Shown here: piece after piece, positions 1 through 6,266 of the stretch
Position numbering within the stretch: position 1 is the stretch's first letter
Layout of the letters: each line of letters begins with the position of its first letter
Source: Stramenopiles sp. TOSAG23-2
Taxonomy: Eukaryota; Sar
Length of the DNA: 15,231 nt
Direction of reading: 5' to 3'
Assembly (NCBI GenBank): GCA_900128395.1
Contig: LT649719.1
Location: 1 to 15,231, forward strand
The notes under the pieces: model-generated
What the model saw: only the letters and a program-made list of their open reading frames with translations
Told to the model about the DNA's origin: nothing
Databases searched by the model: none
Made by a program: the position numbers and the translations under genes

Positions 1-507
1 TTCAATGTTTTTCCTTTGTTTTCATGTAATGAAATGAAAAATCCATCATCAAAACAATGAAATATAAAATTTAGGTTGAAAATGTTGAAAACGATGAAAT
101 TTGATGAAAAATTTCCCTGTTCATGGCCAAAACAACTATTTACTATTGAAAAAACTAAAAAATCAAACAGTGATATGCAAAATACAGGCAATAGCATTAA
201 AATGGTGAAAATAGCATATAAATAGCATTATATACATAGACACAGCAGCCTTGAGAAGTATGCTGTTGATGCAGCAGCAGGGATTTGCGGAGAGGCCAAC
301 ACAGATCTATACCCATATTTATACTGTATATACTATATATATATATAAAAAGATACACTGCCATTCATGTTAGAACGCAATACATATATTAGTATTCAGT
401 ACTTTGTTTGTACAACAGAATCGCTTTAATAATTTTCTTTTCAACGACATATTATAAAGTATATTTTAATCATTTAATACATGCATGTTGAATTTACAAT
501 AATATAA
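1..507. other. Left intergenic region and leader of the GST gene
   Basis: No convincing gene is visible. The first 240 bases are A/T-rich with loosely repeated GATGAAA/AATGAAA words, and three copies of AATAGCAT(T/A) lie at about 190, 210 and 221. A GC-richer island of roughly 65 bases sits at 241-305. It contains an ATG at 260 that opens a 37-codon frame closed by TAG at 371-373. This could be an upstream ORF in the GST leader, or the remnant or last exon of a gene further left. A TATA-rich stretch (about 325-350) could act as a core promoter. Two further ATGs just before the GST start (481 and 485) close within a few codons. Confidence 0.5.
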
Positions 508-1254
508 ATGCCATTATTTTTTTATCACCCATCCTCATCTGCATCTTTACGTATATTATTAGCATTGCGTTTAAAGAAAATTGAATCTATTCAAGAAGTT
601 GTTGTAAAGACATTTTTATGTGAAAAAGGTATTCCACGATGGGAATTACCAACCGAATCTAGTATTGCAAAAGAATTAGGAACAACTGATTGGTTGAAAT
701 TTAATCCTGAGGGAAGAGTCCCTGTATATATTGAAAATAATAAAATGATGACACAAACCACATCTATATTTGAGTACATTGAAGAAACATATAGCACTGA
801 TAATAATAATAACATATTTCCACTTTTACCAGCAGATCCATGGTTGCGTGCAGAATCACGACGTATAGCATCAATTGTAGCTGCAGATATTCAACCATAT
901 CAAAATTTACCATTTTTAATACAAGCTGTTGTTGATTTTGATATGAAAGGTGATTTAGAACAAATTATAACGCATCCAATGAGACAACATTTTATTCGTA
1001 GAGAATTTACTGCATTGGAAGAAATATTAAATATAACAAGTAATACATATTGTGTTGGTGATGCCCCATCCATGGCAGATTGTTACTTAGTACCACAAGT
1101 CCGTAATGCATTAGGTGCAAATATTAATATAAAAAGTGAATTTCCTACTTTATATCGTACATTTGAAAATTGTTTAAATGTTCCTGAAATTCATCAAACA
1201 TTAATTGAATGTGGTGGAATAGTTCAACCAACTGGTAGGTATTTAAAGAAGTGA
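508..1254 (+). CDS. Zeta-class glutathione S-transferase / maleylacetoacetate isomerase-like protein
   Basis: The predicted protein has 248 residues, somewhat longer than the usual 210-230 of zeta GSTs. In the family, maleylacetoacetate is isomerised to fumarylacetoacetate with glutathione during tyrosine/phenylalanine breakdown, normally in the cytosol. The N-terminal thioredoxin-fold half carries the zeta signature position as SSASLRILLAL (residues 10-20), which aligns with the family's SSCxWRVRIAL; the active-site Cys is Ala here, while both serines are kept. NPEGRVP (about 67-73) and the glutathione-contacting TQTTSIFEYIEE (about 82-93) follow. The helical C-terminal half has IQPYQNL and YCVGDAPSMADCYLVPQV, both highly diagnostic. 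About a dozen extra residues lie between beta strand 2 and the NPEGRVP motif. The start at 508 is the first ATG giving the full fold. The gene is intronless as read and converges with the metacaspase gene. Family assignment is secure; MAAI activity is inferred and less certain because of the Cys change. Confidence 0.88.
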   Translation: MPLFFYHPSSSASLRILLALRLKKIESIQEVVVKTFLCEKGIPRWELPTESSIAKELGTTDWLKFNPEGRVPVYIENNKMMTQTTSIFEYIEETYSTDNNNNIFPLLPADPWLRAESRRIASIVAADIQPYQNLPFLIQAVVDFDMKGDLEQIITHPMRQHFIRREFTALEEILNITSNTYCVGDAPSMADCYLVPQVRNALGANINIKSEFPTLYRTFENCLNVPEIHQTLIECGGIVQPTGRYLKK

Positions 1255-1434
1255 ATTTGTATTTTAATATATTTGATACACGAGTATGTTTAATTTGATA
1301 TGATATTTAATATTAATATGATAATAGGTATAATTTCTAATCAATTACGCATACAGTTCTTGACCGCACCTTCCCAGCTTCTTCCTAGCTGGGTTCATAT
1401 CGTTCTTATAAAAATGTACTTAAAAAAAAAAAAA
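1255..1434. other. Short convergent intergenic region with a perfect stem-loop
   Basis: These 180 bases hold the 3' ends of the GST gene (+) and the metacaspase gene (-). A perfect 7-bp stem with a 7-base loop lies at 1373-1393 (CCCAGCT, TCTTCCT, AGCTGGG), in an otherwise A/T-rich stretch. Because it is symmetric it would form in transcripts from either strand. A run of 12 A (13 counting the codon-adjacent A run) precedes the metacaspase stop. No AATAAA hexamer is visible on either strand here. A role in 3'-end formation or in separating the two converging transcripts is inference. Confidence 0.45.
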
Positions 1435-3000
1435 TCAACGATGATCCGGTTGACCGTAAAGGATTAAGTTTTCACCAGCCGCAAGTTCTATATCAAATCG
1501 ATTTTTTTTACATGCATTTTCATTCCATGTACAATAGAATTGAGGATGTTGTTTTGGGTATGTCCATTTTGCATTTGATTCATTTTTTACTACAAAGTAC
1601 GATGTGAACACGCCATTTTGAAATTCTTCCCCTCCATGCCTAGCTCCTTTACCACCTTCTAATTCAAATACGGTCTGTCGAGCATTTCCAGCTGACTGAA
1701 TACATATATTTAAAACTTCTCGTTGGACCTTGGACATAGATCTTAATTTACTAACAAGTTTTCCACTGAAACAAGCGTCGACTACAAGGACAAGTTTTAA
1801 TCCACGTCTTTTTCCACGCCCATTATCCCACGCAGCAATCATGTCGTCAAGTGTTAAATCTCCAGCGGATCTTACTCCGTAACCAATCTCCAAAGCACCC
1901 CCTGTCTTCCCACCAAGAGTTTCCCCCCTTTCACCTGCTCCTCCATGCCCACTATAATACACAATATACATGTTGGCATCTTTTTTGAAGAAATTAATTA
2001 ACTTTTTAATGACAGCTTTTTTACCAGTACTACCGTCCGGTTTAGTAATATATGTATCCTCCATTACAACTCCTTTTGAATCTAACATATTTGAAACAAG
2101 CTCGCAATCATCCTCAGTATGCTCTAAAGGATCTAGTGGGCTTGCAATGCAAAGCCCACGTGCACGTGTGATTGAGACACTCTTCTTTTTACTGGCACTT
2201 TTTTTTCCCATTACCATTTTAGTCCTCATCAAGGAATCAAATGTAATATTGCCAGTTAATTTCCCACCAACCTTTAATTTGCAAGTTTTAGGTCCAACAG
2301 ATTGAACAACGCCAGTTTTACCTTTGTACTTTCCTTTTATAAATTCATATGTTTTACCGACGTGTATTTCATTGTTGATAAGTACCTTGCTTGGGGTTTT
2401 CATCTGTGCCGCACCAGTCCACACCAAAGAATCAAATGTAATATTGCCAGTTAATTCCCCACCAACCTTTAATTTGCAAGTTTTAGGTCCAACAGATTGA
2501 ACAACGCCAGTTTTACCTTTGTACTTTCCTTTTATAAATTCATATGTTTTACCGACGTGTATTTCATTGTTGATAAGTACCTTGCTTGGGGTTTTCATCT
2601 GTGCCGCACCAGTCCACACCAAAGAATCAAATGTAATATTGCCAGTTAATTCCCCACCAACCTTTAATTTGCAAGTTTTAGGTCCAACAGATTGAACAAC
2701 GCCAGTTTTACCTTTGTACTTTCCTTTTATAAATTCATATGTTTCACCGACGTGTATTTCATTGTTGATAAGTACCTTGCTTGGGGTTTCCATCTGTTTT
2801 TTTCCCTCTTTCTTAGCTTTCTTAGGTGTTGTTATCGATTTTGACGGTAGTTTCTTACCACCTTGTAACAACGCATTGATCCAAGTTTTTTTTTTCCGTT
2901 GATCTCCCTCGGGAGAATCAATGCCACGAGCCTTTGCGATGGCCTTTAATTCGGGCATTTTCATCTTGGTATAATCATCTCTAGTGGTAAAAGATGCCAT
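1435..3000 (-). CDS. SAP-KOW repeat-caspase (metacaspase-like) multidomain protein
   Basis: The predicted protein has 521 residues. An N-terminal segment (about 10-45) with KMPELKAIAKARGI followed by a basic helix resembles a SAP-type nucleic-acid-binding motif. A Lys-rich linker follows, then three tandem 65-residue repeats (about 70-134, 135-199, 200-262), each with a KOW-like core YEFIKGKYKGKTGVVQSVG, a small beta-barrel motif found in RNA/ribosome/polymerase-binding proteins. A Lys/Ser-rich linker leads to a caspase-fold domain (about 277-515). Its catalytic dyad is clear: His352 in YYSGHGG and Cys410 in VDACFSGK. Such proteases cut after Arg or Lys (metacaspases) or Asp (caspases); specificity here is not decidable. 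No upstream in-frame ATG exists before the preceding stop, and the ATG sits in a purine context. No signal peptide or membrane segment is visible. A nuclear or nucleic-acid-associated location is inferred from the SAP and KOW parts. The protease fold is well supported; the SAP call is moderate. Confidence 0.85.
   Translation of the reverse strand: MASFTTRDDYTKMKMPELKAIAKARGIDSPEGDQRKKKTWINALLQGGKKLPSKSITTPKKAKKEGKKQMETPSKVLINNEIHVGETYEFIKGKYKGKTGVVQSVGPKTCKLKVGGELTGNITFDSLVWTGAAQMKTPSKVLINNEIHVGKTYEFIKGKYKGKTGVVQSVGPKTCKLKVGGELTGNITFDSLVWTGAAQMKTPSKVLINNEIHVGKTYEFIKGKYKGKTGVVQSVGPKTCKLKVGGKLTGNITFDSLMRTKMVMGKKSASKKKSVSITRARGLCIASPLDPLEHTEDDCELVSNMLDSKGVVMEDTYITKPDGSTGKKAVIKKLINFFKKDANMYIVYYSGHGGAGERGETLGGKTGGALEIGYGVRSAGDLTLDDMIAAWDNGRGKRRGLKLVLVVDACFSGKLVSKLRSMSKVQREVLNICIQSAGNARQTVFELEGGKGARHGGEEFQNGVFTSYFVVKNESNAKWTYPKQHPQFYCTWNENACKKNRFDIELAAGENLILYGQPDHR
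2209..2793 (-). repeat. Three tandem 195-bp coding repeats (KOW units)
   Basis: The unit is exactly 195 bp (65 codons): 2599-2793, 2404-2598 and 2209-2403, in protein order. Similarity of the third copy fades after about 2230. The first two copies differ at only two bases across 195 bp. The third differs from the second at two bases up to 2230, one of them silent (TCC/TCT in FDSL). The three amino-acid changes are all Glu/Lys swaps, each a single G/A change. Such near identity, including silent positions, points to a very recent tandem duplication or ongoing gene conversion, or possibly to collapse or expansion in the assembly. Confidence 0.95.
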
Positions 3001-4232
3001 CTTCTTAGCTTTAGCTTGCCTCGGATTAATGTGTAAGTTGATGATCTGGGAATTTCTTTTGACTATTATATACTCTTATACAGTAAAGGTATATCAAATA
3101 ATGTAACGGAATTACGAAGCTTTTAGGATAACCTAGCATCATGTTAATGTATATATGTAGAGTGTTGGTATATAAAATATAAAATATAAATGAAATAATA
3201 CAAGATAAAAGATCCCACAACAAGATTAGTTAAGATCCAAACCAGCAAAAAATGTTGCAAATAATAGCAACCTGTCGGAACACACGACGCAGTAGAAAAG
3301 ACTGGTATATATTATAATAACCAGTAACCAGCTATAAACCCTATTATACTATAGTAGAACCAAATTTTATATTTTTGGCGAGTGCCACAGAGTTTTTTCT
3401 CTGGACACCAGAGGCACTTCCTGGTCCAAATCTACGTTTTCCCAGGAAAGCTGGAAAGCACATTTTGCATTTTGATAGCAATCATAGGCTTGTTAGTATA
3501 TGGTCAATAATTAATTTACCACATTTGTTTCCGAGAGGGTACCGAAATCGTACTTGATAGAATATATAAAATTTGATAGGTGCCAAGTTTGGGACTCTTG
3601 AAATTTCTGATGAATTTTTCATCTTTCCTCCATCAGTTTTTCACAGCACATAAAGCACATACATTTTCTGAAGTTTGAAGTTCATTTCCTATCATATTTC
3701 TACTTTCATGTAGTCCTTTTCATATACTATAATACCGTGAGAAAGGTGAAGTTGTTTGCTTTGCGTTTTTTCACCCAAAAACAAAAAAAAGAAGGGTGAA
3801 GTTGATATATATATATATGTGATTGATTGTGGTGTGTGAGGGGTTTTGTATATGATACGTGAAGATATAGTACATGACACCTTACTTATACCGTCATTTC
3901 AATAGATCTTATCACCGATAATACAAAAAATACTACTTTGAACATCTCGACTTCCCTTCCGTCGAAGTTGCATATTTTTTTTTTCTTCTGCAGATAATTT
4001 AATATAAAAATTACTATAAAATTACTGGCTAAAAGGCAAAAGAAGAGGATAATTTACTGAAAGTTATATATATTATAAAAAGAGTAACATATAAATTAGA
4101 TATACATATTGTAGCAAAGAAAACGAAATTCAAAAGGCTGTTGTTGGAGCAAAAAAAAAAGTAAAGGATACTTCAGTCGTCGTCTATATCAGTTAATAAT
4201 ATAATAGTATATATAATAGTATAATAATAATT
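3001..4232. other. 1.2-kb intergenic region between divergent genes
   Basis: It lies between the metacaspase start (-) and the kinase start (+), so it should hold both promoters. Most is A/T-rich. The GC-richer part at about 3375-3550 is open in one frame for roughly 60 codons but lacks an ATG start, and I recognise no protein in it. Short inverted repeats include GATGAA-TTT-TTCATC near 3609, TTCACCC (3770-3776) with GGGTGAA (3794-3800), and TCGAC (3947-3951) with GTCGA (3961-3965). GGTGAAGTTG occurs twice (about 3745 and 3795). A (TA)n tract lies near 3805-3819, and an A10 run at 4151-4160 sits about 75 bases before the kinase ATG. No tRNA or known small RNA was recognised. Confidence 0.5.
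3381..3446. other. Cluster of nested or alternative hairpins
   Basis: AGTGCC at 3381-3386 pairs with GGCACT at 3413-3418. Inside, CTCTGG (3399-3404) pairs with CCAGAG (3408-3413) over a 3-base loop, and alternatively CAGAG (3388-3392) pairs with CTCTG (3399-3403) over a T6 loop, so the two inner hairpins exclude each other. A further CCTGG (3420-3424)/CCAGG (3442-3446) pair follows directly. The density of pairing is above what I expect in this A/T-rich spacer, but whether it is transcribed or functional cannot be seen. Confidence 0.35.
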
Positions 4233-4497
4233 ATGGGTTGTTTATTATGTAAATGCGGAGTACAAACGACTATTGGTAATGCAGTTTGTGGTGCACTATG
4301 TTCCTTATGTAAGGAAGGTGGAAATCGTAAGTAAAATGATCTCGAATTCTTTTCCTTTCTTTCTGTTTATAACAATATACATACAATTGTATATTGGTTA
4401 TATATATATATATAGATGCATGCACCTACATGTTATATTTCTCTCTCTATAAACATACAAACATATTTAACTTTAATCTAACAGTATAATAACCTCA

Positions 4498-4537
<40 letters not shown>

Positions 4538-5932
4538 GGATGGTGTTGTGAATGTGGTCCAGATTACCCATGGACCCCTGCTTTGATAAATGAAAAACGC
4601 ATGACAATGTGTTTGAGAGAAGGCGGGACGATACCCGATAATGTTCAAGTAGTCTCTTGTAAAGTCGAAACGTTGGGTACTGGGACAGAGGCAGAACGTA
4701 TGGAGCGTGGTGATGACAGTGTTGGCGTTTTTTCCTGTATGTGTCGAGTAACGCTAGAATATGGTAGTGTTGAGGATCCAAAAGCAATAATGCTTACAGA
4801 TTTGAAAACTGGCGAAGCATTTCCAAAAACCATGATGGTTAAAGTGACTCCAAGTGGATTTGGAGAGCGATTGCTTGGTAATTTAGTTGGCTTTTTCAAC
4901 ACAGAAGTTGAAATGTATAAGCGAGATATATTAGGACAAGTAGGAATGAAAGCACCAAAGCTATATTTCGCCGCTCATGACGACATGACAGGGGCTAGAT
5001 ATATATTAATGATTGAAGATTTAGCTCCTAGAAAACCACCAAAACAACATCAAGGAGAAGGTGGTTTTCTTATAGAACACGCAAAAGAGACAGCAAGTGA
5101 ATTAACGAAATTACATAGTGCATATTGGAACTGTGTACATGAAAAAAATATGGGTTTGTCACATGGTGGGTTTCTAATTGATAATCCAGGTTTATTAAAT
5201 ACGTCGTTAAAGCTGTATGTAGATGGGTTGGAATTTGGTCTTGACTGGATTAAAAATACAATGAAATTAGAACTTAGTCAACAAACATTAGATTACACAC
5301 AGTTGTTGAAAGCTAATATTGATGGTTATTGTAAATACCGTGAAGACTATGCTGTTGAAAGAGGCGGATTTACTAATTGTACATTAATACATGGTGATCC
5401 AAGGCCAGAAAATTTATTTTTAAACCCTCTTACTTTTATAGACTTTCAACTAGCAATGGAAACACCACCGGAACATGATCTTATGTGGATATGTATGTAT
5501 GGTTTTGAGTCTAAATATCGTCGTACGCATGAAATTGATTTATTATTTCATTACCATGCGGAATTAGGAAAACGTGGTATTGATCTTAGCAAACACACAA
5601 TTGAAAATTCAGCGTTTCATTTTGCAGATGAAGCCGGATTTATGTTTGCTCAACAAATTATTGCAATAAAGGATATGGCAAAGAAAATTGAACAAGATCC
5701 AAATATGGGCGCTATGTTCGTTACCGTTTTAAAACGTTTAGATATATTTATACAAGACTGGGATATTGCTAATATGTTACAATTTCATTTGAATAGAGTT
5801 AATACTGGGAGAACAAAAGAACCAATAACAAATGATGATTGGCGTTCTTGTATACCAGAGGCACAATTATCAAAAATCGATTCATATAAAGCAAGTTTGG
5901 ATAGTTCCAAGATACATGATGCTGCTGTATAA
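4233..5932 (+). CDS. Ecdysteroid-kinase-like / CHK-APH family small-molecule kinase, two exons
   Basis: Exon 1 is 4233-4326 and exon 2 is 4539-5932; joining them gives 495 codons plus TAA with the frame kept (junction codon CGA, Arg32). The protein belongs to the aminoglycoside phosphotransferase superfamily, closest in style to EcK/CHK kinases, which transfer phosphate from ATP to a small hydroxylated molecule; the substrate is unknown. Visible kinase elements are Lys133 in MMVKVTP, Glu154 in the TEVEMY helix, a hinge-like MIEDL (about 189-193), the catalytic loop IHGDPRPENLF with Asp318 and Asn323, and the metal-binding IDFQ with Asp333. Ahead of this, the first 43 residues hold 11 cysteines (for example CKCG, CSLC and WCCECG). 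They begin MGC, a pattern compatible with N-myristoylation plus palmitoylation, so membrane attachment is an inference. Without exon 1 the next start would be an internal Met near 53, losing this tail. The gene converges on the kinesin gene. Family call is strong; the exon structure is strong by frame and splice signals. Confidence 0.85.
4327..4538 (+). other. Spliceosomal intron of the kinase gene (212 nt)
   Basis: The donor is C|GTAAGT (a perfect consensus) and the acceptor is ATATATAG|GA. Removal leaves the Cys-rich frame continuous. A branch-point-like CTAAC lies at about 4477-4481 (TAATCTAAC). The 3' end has no pyrimidine tract; instead an alternating TA tract of about 29 bases at 4502-4530 fills the space before the acceptor. 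If the intron were retained, translation would stop two codons after the junction, giving a Cys-rich peptide of 33 residues. Confidence 0.85.
4502..4530. repeat. (TA)n microsatellite inside the intron
   Basis: Alternating A and T for about 29 bases, followed by ATATATAG, which supplies the splice acceptor. A length-variable tract is expected here. Confidence 0.9.
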
Positions 5933-6266
5933 AAAGTGGCGCATAGCGCATCCGAAAAAATGTTTTCGTTGATATAGTACTCGTACGAACTCAGTATTAC
6001 GAACGTCGAAGGTACGTAAGACATTTTGCAGAGAGACGGTTGTGGCTATGTAGAGATTTAGAGAGAGGCATATATTCAAAAAATATGTAAATGAAAAGCT
6101 TAAATGCCTCGGTTTTAAATTTTATACGAACGTATATCGATATCATAAAAAAAAAAACGATATATAATAAAACACAAATACGTACTTTGGAGTAGTTTTA
6201 ATTTTTTTGACACAAAAATTTACAGCAGTTTTTATTGATACCCACACTCACATTTTTATTTTTTTT
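5933..6266. promoter_or_regulatory. Convergent 3' region with candidate poly(A) signals for both genes
   Basis: This is the shared 3' region of the kinase (+) and kinesin (-) genes. On the + strand an AATAAA lies at 6166-6171, 234 bases past the kinase stop. On the - strand AATAAA occurs at 6255-6260 and 6231-6236, just past the kinesin stop. Immediately after the kinase stop is GCGC-ATA-GCGC (about 5940-5950), a compact potential hairpin. The rest is A/T-rich with an A11 run near 6147-6157 and no gene that I can support. Use of AATAAA in this organism is assumed, not shown. Confidence 0.45.

Noticed and set aside
1435-3000. Integrated giant-virus origin of the metacaspase gene
   Set aside because: The SAP-like style is compatible with it, but no neighbouring viral hallmark gene is present and base composition matches the flanking host-type genes.
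3375-3557. 60-codon open stretch on the + strand in the intergenic region
   Set aside because: It starts at TTG with no ATG, matches no family I recognise, and contains overlapping hairpins. I left it as non-coding.
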